Assembly: GCA_016290875.1 (NCBI GenBank)
Contig: JAEEVL010000006.1
Span: 59,768 to 123,767 of the forward strand
Reading direction: 5' to 3'
Source of the DNA: Ruminococcus sp.
GTDB lineage: Bacteria; Bacillota; Clostridia; Oscillospirales; Ruminococcaceae
DNA: 64,000 bases
Shown: positions 51,723 to 61,973 of the stretch, one piece after another
How the letters are laid out: each line of letters opens with the position of its first letter
Numbering within the stretch: the stretch's first letter is position 1
Translations under genes and position numbers: made by a program
Notes under the pieces: model-generated
What the model saw: only the letters and a program-made list of their open reading frames with translations
Database searches by the model: none
Told to the model about the DNA's origin: nothing

Positions 51723-54362
51723 ATGAAAAAACATCACAAGATATATACAGGTGCAGCTGTAGCTGCTCTGTTAATGGGAACTGCAGTTGCTGTACCACAG
51801 ACGATTATTCCCGAAGCTGCAATAACTGCGTCGGCTGCTGAAACAACTCGAGCAACAATTGACAAAGTCGAATATGAATTTGATCTGTCAGCAAAGACAG
51901 CTACTATTACTGAATTAGATTATGATTGTGAATCGTTTACAACACCTGAAAAAGTAAGGTATAATGGTGTTGATTATGATGTTACCGCTGTCGCTGGTTA
52001 TTCACTTATTAAAAGACCTAAGCTGAAAGAGTTGACTATTACCAGCAATATCAAATCGTTAGGTCAAATGTTCTGCGGTAACTGTTTTGCACTCGAGAAA
52101 GTCACAATCAACGGTACTCCTAAGATTGAATCGGATGCATTTTTTGGCTGTAAGGCATTAAAGGAAGTTGTACTTGACGATTCTATAACAGAGTTAGGCG
52201 AGTTTATGTTTGGAGGTTGTGAAAGCCTGGAGACTATCACACTTCCATCTGGATTAACTATAATCAGTAAAGGGGCATTTCAGAATTGTAAATCACTGTC
52301 CACTATCTCAATTCCGGATAGTGTTAATACAATTGGTGAAGAGGCATTTAGTCAATGTACTGCTTTGGACTCTGTAAAAATGTCTGAGAAACTCGAAAAG
52401 ATAGGAAAAGAGGCATTTGGGAATTGTACATCATTATCTTCTGTTACATTTAATAATGGACTACGATCAATTGAAGATAGTGCTTTTAAAGGTTGTACAT
52501 CTTTGACATTACCTTCATTTCCATCTTCTCTGACTACTTTAGGAGATAACGTTTTTGAATCGGATATAAGCATTACTGGTAAATTAATCATTCCCCAAAC
52601 ACTCAAAACTATTGGAGAAAATTGTTTTAGAGAAACCGGTTTATCTGAAGTGCAGACATTAGGTTCGCTTACAATTAAAAAAGGTGCTTTTCAGGGCATA
52701 GATAATTTTACAAATGTTACACTTACTGGTGAGGAAGTATTAGAAGACTGTGCATTCTTTAATTGTAAGAATTTATCAAATATAGATGTGCCGATTTCAA
52801 AGGATCTCAACTGGGCGCATGATGTATTTAATAAGTGCCCTAAACTTTTACACATCAACGGTGATAGTTTAACGAGTTCATATATTGATAAATATAATGC
52901 CGTATTTGATGATAGCAAATATGATGCTTTCGTTCGCAAGTATTTTAATGCATCAACAGATGTTGGTTTTGTCAATGAATTTGTTAATACTTACTGTAGA
53001 GGTTTGGTTAATGACCTAACAGATGACGGTATGTCACAACTTCAAAAAGCAAAAGCTCTTCATGATTGGGTAATTGCAAAGGTTGAATACGATCATAATG
53101 ATATGTATGCTCCAAGAAATCATTGCGATGTTTCTATCTTCCTGAATGATAAAACTGTTTGTGAGGGTTATGCCAAAGGATATTCCTTATTATTGGAAGC
53201 AGCAGGCTTTGAACCAAGCTATTTTGCTAATGGTGACCATGCGTGGAACAAGATAAAAATAGATGATATATATTTCTATGTTGACACCTGCTGGGATGAT
53301 CAAGGCAAGAATTATTGTACAGGCGAAGATTATGAACCAATCTATAGTTGGTTCATGCTTACAGGCAAAGAAGTTATTGTACAGGATAATGAGCACCACC
53401 GTTCTGCGGAGTCATCTTATCCGTTTGCAGATATTCCTATGGGAGATCTTAATATGGATAAGGTCGTTGGCGAAGCAGACATAGAGATTATGGAAAGTTT
53501 CCGTACAGATCCTAAGAGAATCAAAGGCAAAATGCTGATACTTGGTGATCTGAACTTCGACGGAAGAGTCAATCAGAAAGACCTCGATCTCCTTGTGAAG
53601 AAATACGAAGATAGGTTTGATCTCAATGATGATGGAGAGGTTAATAACAGCGATTTGGCTTTTCTTAACTTTATTTTAACAACTGATAAAGAGTTAACTT
53701 ATAGTAAATCTCTTAAAGCAGATAATAACAACGATGGTGTTGTAGATGCAAAAGATGCTGAGGATATGAGATACTACCTCGAAAAGTATAAAGGTCAGAA
53801 TAGTAACAATTATTACAGAATGGGCGATCTTAACCTTGACGGTACAGTTGATAATAACGATCTGAAAGCACTCCAGAAATATGGCAAGTTATTCATTGAT
53901 TATAAAGCTGATTTAGAACTTGGTGATTTCAATGGTGACAGTTATGTTAATTTAGCAGACTATAGAATACTGGTGTCACTTATTGAACATCAGCTCGGCG
54001 ATGTTGATTTCAGTGGAACTGTCGACATTACTGACAGAGATCTTATTATAAAGCATATTGAAAAAAGCGAACTTCTTCCTGACGATGCGCTCTGGTATGC
54101 AGATCTCAACGGAGACGGCGCTATTGACGTAAAGGATATTAAGAAGCTTTGTGCAGATTATAACATTCCGGATTACCAGCTTGGTGATGTTGATTTTAAC
54201 GGAACTGTTGATAAAGCAGATAAGGATATTATAATGAAGCATATAATGAATGTTGAGCTTCTTCCTGATGCAGCATTTTCATACGCAGATGTTAACAGAG
54301 ACGGATGCATAAGCATGTTGGATGTCATACAGCTTTGCAGAGATTATAATATAACAGACTAA
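51723..54362 (+). CDS. secreted LRR - transglutaminase-like - multi-dockerin protein (copy 1)
   Basis: 879 residues. Signal peptide 1-40 (ends TASAA), BspA-type LRRs at about 70-390, transglutaminase-like domain with Cys480 (TVCEGYAKG), His506 (DHAWNK) and Asp521 (YVDTCWDD), then five dockerin modules from about 575 to the end: ten calcium loops such as GDLNMDKVVGEAD, GDLNLDGTVDNND and GDVDFSGTVDITD. The last helix ends CRDYNITD, the same as in the CHAP-like protein. AGGAGGATTATA precedes the ATG; an in-frame TTG is 5 codons earlier. Tandem dockerins predict multivalent cohesin binding or long calcium-stiffened arms. Confidence 0.88.
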   Translation: MKKHHKIYTGAAVAALLMGTAVAVPQTIIPEAAITASAAETTRATIDKVEYEFDLSAKTATITELDYDCESFTTPEKVRYNGVDYDVTAVAGYSLIKRPKLKELTITSNIKSLGQMFCGNCFALEKVTINGTPKIESDAFFGCKALKEVVLDDSITELGEFMFGGCESLETITLPSGLTIISKGAFQNCKSLSTISIPDSVNTIGEEAFSQCTALDSVKMSEKLEKIGKEAFGNCTSLSSVTFNNGLRSIEDSAFKGCTSLTLPSFPSSLTTLGDNVFESDISITGKLIIPQTLKTIGENCFRETGLSEVQTLGSLTIKKGAFQGIDNFTNVTLTGEEVLEDCAFFNCKNLSNIDVPISKDLNWAHDVFNKCPKLLHINGDSLTSSYIDKYNAVFDDSKYDAFVRKYFNASTDVGFVNEFVNTYCRGLVNDLTDDGMSQLQKAKALHDWVIAKVEYDHNDMYAPRNHCDVSIFLNDKTVCEGYAKGYSLLLEAAGFEPSYFANGDHAWNKIKIDDIYFYVDTCWDDQGKNYCTGEDYEPIYSWFMLTGKEVIVQDNEHHRSAESSYPFADIPMGDLNMDKVVGEADIEIMESFRTDPKRIKGKMLILGDLNFDGRVNQKDLDLLVKKYEDRFDLNDDGEVNNSDLAFLNFILTTDKELTYSKSLKADNNNDGVVDAKDAEDMRYYLEKYKGQNSNNYYRMGDLNLDGTVDNNDLKALQKYGKLFIDYKADLELGDFNGDSYVNLADYRILVSLIEHQLGDVDFSGTVDITDRDLIIKHIEKSELLPDDALWYADLNGDGAIDVKDIKKLCADYNIPDYQLGDVDFNGTVDKADKDIIMKHIMNVELLPDAAFSYADVNRDGCISMLDVIQLCRDYNITD

Positions 54363-54386
54363 ATTACTAATATAGAAAAACAGCAC

Positions 54387-54420
54387 AGCACCTTCTTTAA
54401 CTTAGGAGGTGCTGATTCTA
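54387..54420 (+). terminator. rho-independent terminator
   Basis: AGCACCTTCTTTAA / CTTAGGAGGTGCT imperfect stem, homologous to the terminators at 45141 and 61198; the T-tract is weak. Confidence 0.65.
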
Positions 54421-54537
54421 TCTAAATTAATGTGAATTGATGGATACTGCTGTAAAATATTATATATATTTTTATAATGATTTTGAGCATAGAATTACAT
54501 AAATTAAACAAATGATTTACTCTCGCAAGTAAAAGTA

Positions 54538-54566
54538 TTGAAATATATTATTTTTAATGATATAAT
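54538..54566 (+). promoter_or_regulatory. promoter of the VWA/TSP3 gene
   Basis: TTGAAA (54538-54543), 17-nt spacer, TATAAT (54561-54566). Confidence 0.75.
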
Positions 54567-54651
54567 AAAAAAGCTTTGTCAGGATATATGTTTATAAAGG
54601 TCAGCTGAAAAGCATTTTTTTCGACAAATAATTAAAAAGGAGTATTATTAA

Positions 54652-57600
54652 ATGAAGCACAAAAAAGTATCATTATTCAAACGTTCTGTCTCTGTGTTAC
54701 TTTCGGTTTCGTTTTTAGCCGGGATGGTAACGCTTTTTCCAGTTTCTGGAGCTGAAGTGAATTCACAATCAATTGCATATCCGTATGCACTGTTTGCTGA
54801 AAATGAAAATACTGATAACGGTATCGAAGTGAATTCAGAGAGCTTGACTCTTAACGGAAGTTGTTTTACAAACGGGGCATACAACATAACATCTGAAACG
54901 GGTAATATCAATGGAGATTTTATCTCATCGGATGACAATGAGGAAGCAAAGGAGGACGATTGTCCTGAGGATCTCAGAATGATTTATCTTCACTCTAAGA
55001 TCACTGGCAGGTATTTCGTCAAAAACTGTCATACATACAGCGAGAGTACCAGACTGGCTGAAATGAATTTGAGAATTGATGAGCCTGTATATGTAAAGGG
55101 CTCGCTTGATATTGAAGGAAATAATTGCCTTAATGCTTCTATAGGCGCTATTACAGACATTACTGTGACAGGTGATAATCTTAACTGTAATAACGCTGCT
55201 ATTTATTCTAAATTCGGAAGTATTAAGATAAACAGCAAGGATGTTTCTGTAAACGGAATTATATATGCGCCTTTTGGAACAGTAGATATAGACTGTACTA
55301 ATTTCAATATCAACGGACTTATCATTGCTCAAAAAATCATTATCAACGGTTCAACCGTAAATGTGAATTATAGCAGAGAACTTGCTGAGTTTGTAGGTAC
55401 AAGAAGCGAAGCGATCAGCTGGTCATTTGATGACTTCAAGTATCTCAATGATACTGACGGAGACTTTTTGCCTGATCCGATTGAAAAAGCATTCGGTTCG
55501 AATCCTTTGATAGCAGATACCGATGGAGATACGCTTCCTGATGGTAATGAAGTAATAATTTTCGGTACATCTCCTGTCAAGAAAGATACAAATACTAACG
55601 GTATTATGGACAATGATGAGGATTTTGATGCTGATGGACTTATAAACGGTCTTGAATACCTGAATAATACCGATCCATTTGAGAGTGATACAGACGGAGA
55701 TACTCTTAAAGATGGTGAAGAGGTGAATGTTTATTATACTGAACCGCTACGTATGGATACTGACAGCGATGGTCTTGATGATGCTGATGAAGTATACTTC
55801 AATACTGATCCGAATCTGGTTGATACAGATGGTAATGGTGTCTCAGACGGAGAAGAGAAGCGCTCACAGGTATTGGTTTACAAATCTGAGAACTTACAAA
55901 GCGCTGTTACTGAGGTAAAGGTTGCTTTTGAGGGAACAGGAAATATAAACAGAAATACAGAGATAAAAAGCGTTTTAGGTAAAGATGAACTCTGCTCAAA
56001 TGTAGTAGGTTTAGTCGGCGAGCCATTTTCTATTGAAACTTCATCACATTTTGATAAAGCAACTTTGACATTTACAATAGACAAGAGCAAGCTTGGTGAT
56101 ACAGCATTTGACGATTTGCTTTTCCTATGGCATGATGAGGAAAACCACAACTTTGAGGAACTTGAAACCTTCTATGATGCGGAAAACAGTCAGGTCTTCA
56201 TCAAAACGAATCATTTCAGCCGTTATATGGTGGTTGACAGAAATAAATGGTTTGAGGCATGGTCAATAAGGTTAAATTATAATCCAAATAAAGAGCATCC
56301 TTCAGCTCCGAACTTAAAATACAACACCGTTCTTGCTATTGACTGTTCGGGCAGTATGTCTTCAAATGATCCGTTCATAAGTAATAACGGCAGCTTTTCA
56401 TCAACTTGTGAAAGAATTTCAGCTTCAGCCGGATTTATCAATAACATAAATTCTTCAGACAGGGCAGCAATAGTTCTTTTTGATAACTATGCGCAGATTG
56501 TGCAAGGACTTACAAGTGATAAGGATGCGCTTATCAGTGCGCTTTCGCATATAAGGAACAGTGGCGGAACAAACTTTGATCAGGCTATTACAAAGTCAGT
56601 TAGCGTAATAACTTCGGATCATAATCCAAGCATTAATGGCGAAGACAGGATCATTCTTTTATCAGATGGTGAATCAAGCATAAAAACAGCAACTCTTGAT
56701 CTTGCGAAGAATAATCACATAAAGATACATACCGTGGGACTTGGAACTTATTCTGACGATGACTTGCTGAAAAAGATCGCTGATTATACAGGCGGAACTT
56801 TCTATAAGGCATTAAAGGCAGATGAATTAATAGAGATCTATACAGAAATAGGTTTCAATGATGATTTTGACAGGACAGATACTGACGGTGACGGCCTTTA
56901 TGATGCAGTTGAAGCTGCTGGAATAAGAATTGAAAACGGTACTATTATTAAAGGGTGTGATCCAACTTTAAAGGACACAGATGGTGATGGAATAGACGAT
57001 GGTCTTGAAATTGATCCTCAGATAAAGAAGAAGGACGCACGTTACTATCCCTCTGCAGTTCCTGAGCAGGGAAGAGAAAAGATATACTATTTTGCTATCA
57101 ACTCAAACCCGACATTAAAGGATTCTGACAACGATGGCTTGGCAGATGGCTATATTACTAAGACAAATAGTGGGGCTGAGTATGTAATTGGAAACAGGGT
57201 ATATGATAATGAAAAAGTTGAATCACTCGGAGAAATAATAGCTCCTGTTGATGTCGAACCTTTGAAGTATAACGGTCCTGAAGGTATGTGGAAGAAGCAT
57301 ATTGATAATGTGAAGCATTCTAATATACCTACACAGCATACACATTGGTATGGCTTAAGTGAAAGCGTTGATTTTATCGGCCCCAATAATATACTTTATG
57401 ATGAAGTTCAATATGTAGTAAGTACACTTAATTCAACTTATAATATTGGGTGCGAAGGACCTGCAATGGTGTTACCTGTACTGCTGGTTGCGCTTTGTCT
57501 TAAATATCCTGATCTTGTGACTGAGATAGGCAGTAAGCTTCAAAGAATATATAATAATATTGATCTTTACAGAATAGTGATCTCTAATACTGATCCAAAT

Positions 57601-58338
57601 GTATTATATGATATGATCAGGGATTATAGTGTTACTGATGTATATGAGATCGCAATCAATTGGATGAAGAATAATGTTGCAAGTACAGATGAAAATGAAG
57701 CAAGAGAGATATGCGCAGCTTTGGGTGCAGCGTTCCTTAATTTCAAAGCTGACGATAATGAAGTAGTTCATTCGCAGTACCATCAGTGGCAGGATATCGG
57801 TGGTTTTAATAATTTCTATGATTACGTATTTGAATGGGCGACAGAAGGAAATATGCGAAGAGAAAAGTTTGCGTTTACTGAAGGGGATACTGATTATATA
57901 TTCTGGCTGTGGCGCGGTAATTATATTAATCTCGGAGCAGGTTGTGAGATAGGAATTTATAAGAGAAGTTCGGACAGCTGGTTTAGTGGCGGCGAGGTAT
58001 TAGATCATTATTTCTGTGATGTTGATTTGTCAATGCCAATGAATCTTTGCCTTTATAATTACAATAATAGTTCAGATATAGAAAATATCTTTTCATGGGA
58101 TCCTGATCCGCTCCAATGGTGGGTAACAGGTTTCAATCCCGCTTATGCAGGCAATGTTGATGCAGCAAAACAGGTTTCTGTCGGAACGATAGATATGTCT
58201 GATAAGACAGAGATGTTTGACGCTATGTATAACACGTACAAAGGCAATGACTATGTTTACTTTGATGCTGAAACACATACAGTATTCTTTATGTGGTGCG
58301 CTCCAGCATTGCTGAATATAAAGCAAACCGGAGAATAA
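54652..58338 (+). CDS. large secreted VWA-domain protein with TSP3-like calcium repeats
   Basis: 1228 residues. Signal peptide 1-33; a beta-helix-like segment (60-245) of short repeated NGxxxA strands; a first block of thrombospondin type 3-like repeats (about 265-405, DTDGDTLPDGNE, DTDSDGLDDADE); a von Willebrand A domain at about 558-740 with a complete MIDAS (Asp564-Cys-Ser566-Gly-Ser568 and Thr640); a second TSP3 block (745-850); then a 380-residue C-terminal domain I do not recognise. No dockerin or sortase motif. Probably a surface or secreted adhesin-like protein that depends on divalent metals. AAAAGGAGTATT precedes the ATG. Confidence 0.85.
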   Translation: MKHKKVSLFKRSVSVLLSVSFLAGMVTLFPVSGAEVNSQSIAYPYALFAENENTDNGIEVNSESLTLNGSCFTNGAYNITSETGNINGDFISSDDNEEAKEDDCPEDLRMIYLHSKITGRYFVKNCHTYSESTRLAEMNLRIDEPVYVKGSLDIEGNNCLNASIGAITDITVTGDNLNCNNAAIYSKFGSIKINSKDVSVNGIIYAPFGTVDIDCTNFNINGLIIAQKIIINGSTVNVNYSRELAEFVGTRSEAISWSFDDFKYLNDTDGDFLPDPIEKAFGSNPLIADTDGDTLPDGNEVIIFGTSPVKKDTNTNGIMDNDEDFDADGLINGLEYLNNTDPFESDTDGDTLKDGEEVNVYYTEPLRMDTDSDGLDDADEVYFNTDPNLVDTDGNGVSDGEEKRSQVLVYKSENLQSAVTEVKVAFEGTGNINRNTEIKSVLGKDELCSNVVGLVGEPFSIETSSHFDKATLTFTIDKSKLGDTAFDDLLFLWHDEENHNFEELETFYDAENSQVFIKTNHFSRYMVVDRNKWFEAWSIRLNYNPNKEHPSAPNLKYNTVLAIDCSGSMSSNDPFISNNGSFSSTCERISASAGFINNINSSDRAAIVLFDNYAQIVQGLTSDKDALISALSHIRNSGGTNFDQAITKSVSVITSDHNPSINGEDRIILLSDGESSIKTATLDLAKNNHIKIHTVGLGTYSDDDLLKKIADYTGGTFYKALKADELIEIYTEIGFNDDFDRTDTDGDGLYDAVEAAGIRIENGTIIKGCDPTLKDTDGDGIDDGLEIDPQIKKKDARYYPSAVPEQGREKIYYFAINSNPTLKDSDNDGLADGYITKTNSGAEYVIGNRVYDNEKVESLGEIIAPVDVEPLKYNGPEGMWKKHIDNVKHSNIPTQHTHWYGLSESVDFIGPNNILYDEVQYVVSTLNSTYNIGCEGPAMVLPVLLVALCLKYPDLVTEIGSKLQRIYNNIDLYRIVISNTDPNVLYDMIRDYSVTDVYEIAINWMKNNVASTDENEAREICAALGAAFLNFKADDNEVVHSQYHQWQDIGGFNNFYDYVFEWATEGNMRREKFAFTEGDTDYIFWLWRGNYINLGAGCEIGIYKRSSDSWFSGGEVLDHYFCDVDLSMPMNLCLYNYNNSSDIENIFSWDPDPLQWWVTGFNPAYAGNVDAAKQVSVGTIDMSDKTEMFDAMYNTYKGNDYVYFDAETHTVFFMWCAPALLNIKQTGE

Positions 58339-58478
58339 TACTGAATAAGTATCTGCGTAGTTAGGGGTGACAATGCGTGTTGATTTGTGACGTGCAGGGC
58401 GCTTACTGTAACTAACAAAATTACATTGTTAAGAGACTCATAAGCATCGTAGGATATTTATTAAACTTGTATAATCCC
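58339..58478. other. gene-free stretch
   Basis: No supported feature between the stop of the VWA gene and the terminator. Confidence 0.5.
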
Positions 58479-58520
58479 AACACTCAGGAGAATTGAATTC
58501 TCCTGAGTGTTACGTTTTAT
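58479..58520 (+). terminator. rho-independent terminator
   Basis: AACACTCAGGAGAATT and its reverse complement separated by one base, followed by ACGTTTTATG. Confidence 0.75.
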
Positions 58521-58662
58521 GTGACTATCAAACCTAAAACTTTATGAGCTATAATACTAAACCGATAATAAATCGCAGCAAATACAGTTACAACACATAA
58601 GCTTACAAGTACCCCATATTACTATTACAAGAAATGTCAATATCATAAACTCAGTTTCAGGC

Positions 58663-58691
58663 TTGACACAGCCTTGCGTTGGTGATATAAT
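58663..58691 (+). promoter_or_regulatory. promoter of the second LRR-transglutaminase multi-dockerin gene
   Basis: TTGACA (58663-58668), 17-nt spacer, TATAAT (58686-58691); homologous to the promoter at 51637. Confidence 0.85.
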
Positions 58692-58748
58692 TGAAATGCT
58701 GTTTTTCTATTAATTATACTATATGTTATACAATTGAGGAGGATAATA

Positions 58749-61148
58749 ATGAAAAGACGTAACAAAATCTATACAGGTGCAGCTGTAGCTGCGCTGTTAA
58801 TGGGAACTGCAGTAGCTGTACCACAGACAATTATTCCACAAGCTGCAATAACAGCTTCAGCGGCAAATACTATAAGCTGTGGAGACTGGGATTATGAAGA
58901 AATAGATTCTGTTCCTGGTACTGCAAAGCTTATAAAATATAATGGAAATGAAGAATATGTATTAATTCCGGAAGCTATTGACGGGCATACTGTAACTCAG
59001 CTTGGTTCAGGTTTGTTTCAAAAAAATACAAGTATTACAAAAGTAGCTATTCCGAGAGGGATAACTGAGATACCTAGTCATTGTTTTTGGGGGGCAACTA
59101 ATTTAGAGTCTGTAGCTATTCCTCAAGGTGTCAAAAAAATAGGCTTTAGGGCTTTTTCTTATACACCCAAATTAGATTCAGTAACCCTGTCTACAGTATG
59201 TGAGGAAATAGGATATGGTGCATTTGATAGATCTGGTATTTCTTATATTTCAATACCATCTGCAACATTAATTGGCGATTATGCATTTAGCGATTGTAAA
59301 AATTTAAAATCTATTACATTGCCTAATAATCTTAAAACATTAAATAGATGCGCATTCCAAGGATGCACAAAACTTGAATCAGTATCACTCCCTGAATCAT
59401 TGACTTGCATCAGTTCTTATTTATTTGCAAATTGTGAAAGCTTAAAAGTTATTACATTGCCTAATAATCTTAAAACAATAAACAATAATGCTTTTGGTGG
59501 TTGTATAAACCTTGAATCAGTGACTTTCAATAATGGATTAGAGGAAATTGGAGATTCTGCCTTTGAGAGATGTTCTGCCTTGACGAACATTACAATTCCT
59601 GAATCTTTAAAAAGTATTAGTGGTTGTTGTTTTTCTGAAAGCGGCTTAACTGAGTTTGAGTCACAGGGCGCAATAACAATTAAATGTAGCGCTTTTACAG
59701 GAGCAAATAATCTCACTAAGGTCACTCTTTCAGGAAAAGAGGTATTAGAACCAGGGGCATTTAGTCATTGTGAAAACTTATCCAATCTGGTAGTTCCTAT
59801 TTCGGGTAATTTGGACTGGAGTTATAATGCTTTTGATGGCTGTGAAAACCTTTTCTATATCAACAACAAAGAGGTTAATTGTTCATATAGTAAAGAGAAA
59901 AATGACATGGTATTTGATAGAAACGATTTATATCCTTTCATTCATAAATATTTTAATGCATCAACAAAAGTTGGATTTGTCGATAAATATGTTAAAAAGT
60001 ACTGTGAGGGTGTAGTCAACGAGGTTGTAAAGCCTGGCATGTCAAAACTGCAAATAGCAAAAGCTCTTCATGATTGGGTGATAGCAAAAGTTAATTATGA
60101 AGAAAATGATGATAAATTATATGCTCCTAAAAATCATTGTGATGTTTCGATTTTCCTGAACGATCAAACTGTTTGTGATGGTTATGCCAGAGGTTATTCA
60201 CTATTAATGGAAGAAGCAGGCTTTGATCCAAGTTATCATTCTAATAATATTCATGCGTGGAACAAGATAAAAATAGATGATATGTATTTTTATGTTGACA
60301 CCTGTTGGGATGATACAGGAGATTCGAAGAGAAAAAAATATGAATGGTTCATGCTTACAGGTAAAGAGGTCATTCAAAAAGAGGGAGTAGATCATTCTGG
60401 AGCTAATACTATTGAACCGTTAACAGAGATCCCTATGGGTGATCTTAATATGGATAAGGTCGTTAACGAAGCAGATGTAAAGCTGATGAAAAAAGAGCTT
60501 GAAACTCCCGGAAGCTTGAACGAGAAGCAGCTAATACTTGCTGATCTTGATTTCAACGGTACAATCGATGGTAATGATTCTTATCTCCTGGATAAGAAAT
60601 ATGCTGATAGATTCGATCTCAATGGTGATGGGGAGGCTAATAATATCGACTGGGCTTTACGTCAATTTATCCTTACAACATATATAAAGGTTCCAAATGG
60701 TATAACTTCTAGAGCTGATAATAACAACGACGGTGTTGTAAATTCAAAAGATGCAAAGGAAATGAGATATTATCTCGATAAGTATTGCAATGGAACCACA
60801 ACCCCATATTACAGAATGGGTGACCTTAATCTTGACGGTACAGTTGATAAAAACGATCTGATCGCTTTTCAGGAATATGGAAACAACCATATTTCGTTTA
60901 AAGCTAATACTAAACTCGCAGATTTAAATTGTGACGGTTTACCTGATGAAGATGACTATAAGATATTGAAGGAACTTACAAAATATCAGCTCGGTGATGT
61001 TGACTTTAGTGGAACTGTCGATAGTACTGACATAGAGCTTATTAAGAAGCATATAGCAAAGAGTGAACTTCTTCCTAATAAAGCACATTGGTACGCAGAT
61101 CTCAATGGCGATGGTGCTATTGATGATAAGGATCTTGCCATGATTTGA
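58749..61148 (+). CDS. secreted LRR - transglutaminase-like - multi-dockerin protein (copy 2), cut short
   Basis: 799 residues, paralogue of 51723-54362: same signal peptide, BspA LRRs (about 75-385), transglutaminase-like domain with Cys476 (TVCDGYARG), His502 (IHAWNK) and Asp517 (YVDTCWDD), and four dockerin modules (eight loops) at the end. The frame stops at TGA (61146-61148) inside the last dockerin helix; in-frame codons after it read RNYTITD then TAA, matching the CRDYNITD end of the paralogues with the Cys codon TGC turned into TGA. So nine codons are lost by point mutation. One dockerin fewer than copy 1. AGGAGGATAATA precedes the ATG. Confidence 0.87.
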   Translation: MKRRNKIYTGAAVAALLMGTAVAVPQTIIPQAAITASAANTISCGDWDYEEIDSVPGTAKLIKYNGNEEYVLIPEAIDGHTVTQLGSGLFQKNTSITKVAIPRGITEIPSHCFWGATNLESVAIPQGVKKIGFRAFSYTPKLDSVTLSTVCEEIGYGAFDRSGISYISIPSATLIGDYAFSDCKNLKSITLPNNLKTLNRCAFQGCTKLESVSLPESLTCISSYLFANCESLKVITLPNNLKTINNNAFGGCINLESVTFNNGLEEIGDSAFERCSALTNITIPESLKSISGCCFSESGLTEFESQGAITIKCSAFTGANNLTKVTLSGKEVLEPGAFSHCENLSNLVVPISGNLDWSYNAFDGCENLFYINNKEVNCSYSKEKNDMVFDRNDLYPFIHKYFNASTKVGFVDKYVKKYCEGVVNEVVKPGMSKLQIAKALHDWVIAKVNYEENDDKLYAPKNHCDVSIFLNDQTVCDGYARGYSLLMEEAGFDPSYHSNNIHAWNKIKIDDMYFYVDTCWDDTGDSKRKKYEWFMLTGKEVIQKEGVDHSGANTIEPLTEIPMGDLNMDKVVNEADVKLMKKELETPGSLNEKQLILADLDFNGTIDGNDSYLLDKKYADRFDLNGDGEANNIDWALRQFILTTYIKVPNGITSRADNNNDGVVNSKDAKEMRYYLDKYCNGTTTPYYRMGDLNLDGTVDKNDLIAFQEYGNNHISFKANTKLADLNCDGLPDEDDYKILKELTKYQLGDVDFSGTVDSTDIELIKKHIAKSELLPNKAHWYADLNGDGAIDDKDLAMI

Positions 61149-61197
61149 AGGAATTACACTATCACTGACTAAATTACTAATATAGAAAAACAGCAAC

Positions 61198-61230
61198 AGC
61201 ACCTCCTTAATTAAGGAGGTGCTGATTTTA
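61198..61230 (+). terminator. rho-independent terminator
   Basis: AGCACCTCCTTAATTAAGGA and its completion to GGTGCT at 61223 form one long palindrome, followed by GATTTTAT. Confidence 0.8.
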
Positions 61231-61480
61231 TATGAGATATAAAACACTTTCAAACTGAAAATATTTTTTTATGATGGCTAAAAACGTTCTTATTTTTGCT
61301 GTTGAAAAGTCATGATTTTCGCATTTTAGAGCCGAAATGGTCGTATGTATTGTGATGCTTGTACAATAAAAGTACGTTGAAATTGTTTGATATAAACAGA
61401 GATTTTGATGCTAATATTAATAATTAATGAGCTTGAAATTTGCGCTTTATATACGCGAAAATGACGTAGTATAGAGGAAT
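61231..61480. other. AT-rich, no gene
   Basis: I see no supported gene or site here. Confidence 0.5.
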
Positions 61481-61642
61481 GTGCAGGCAAAACATTTTTT
61501 ATATGCGCGATTTTTTTATAATCGTCAAGATTCGACTGAGAATCTGTTGCCTGTATCGGATTCGCTTGATGAATTTGTTGCAATGACAATGCTGATGGGG
61601 GATATTACTGTGCATGATGAAAAGAGCGCTACTTTAGATTAA
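61481..61642 (+). CDS. possible 53-residue ORF
   Basis: GTG start with AGAGGAAT before it; an acidic product (EFVAMTMLMGDITVHDEKSA within it). Coding-like composition is the only support; it may be a remnant of a longer gene. I recognise no family. Confidence 0.3.
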   Translation: MQAKHFLYARFFYNRQDSTENLLPVSDSLDEFVAMTMLMGDITVHDEKSATLD

Positions 61643-61973
61643 ACAGTACAGTTATGAGTGTGCAAGATAGTTTGTACAAAGCATTTTCTTATAGAATTAC
61701 ACATGTGACACAAGGAGATGAAGATAAAAGATGATAATGTAAATATAGAAAAACGCTTTTGGGTTATAATTACCGAGTCTATCCTGAAGTGTTATACTGA
61801 AAGAGCAGTCGACAAACACCCAAAAAACTGGTAGAATATAAATAATAAGACCAGACCTGCAAATAAAAGTCAAGCCCTTAATTAAAAAAATGGAAAAAAT
61901 TTTTAAGGAAAAAAGTGTACGCCAAAAAGACTGCAGAAGCAGCCTGAAAAAGAATTCTTCAAAAATTACAGTT
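61643..61973. other. stretch downstream of the IS110 transposase
   Basis: Contains an open run of 37 codons at 61718-61831 whose AAGGAG touches its ATG, too close to be convincing. The right or left end of the IS110 element should lie here, but IS110 ends lack inverted repeats and I cannot place it. Confidence 0.4.

Noticed and set aside
61146..61148. Selenocysteine at the TGA in place of Cys
   Set aside because: No SECIS-like hairpin directly after the TGA; the following structure is the gene's terminator, and dockerins have no need of selenocysteine.
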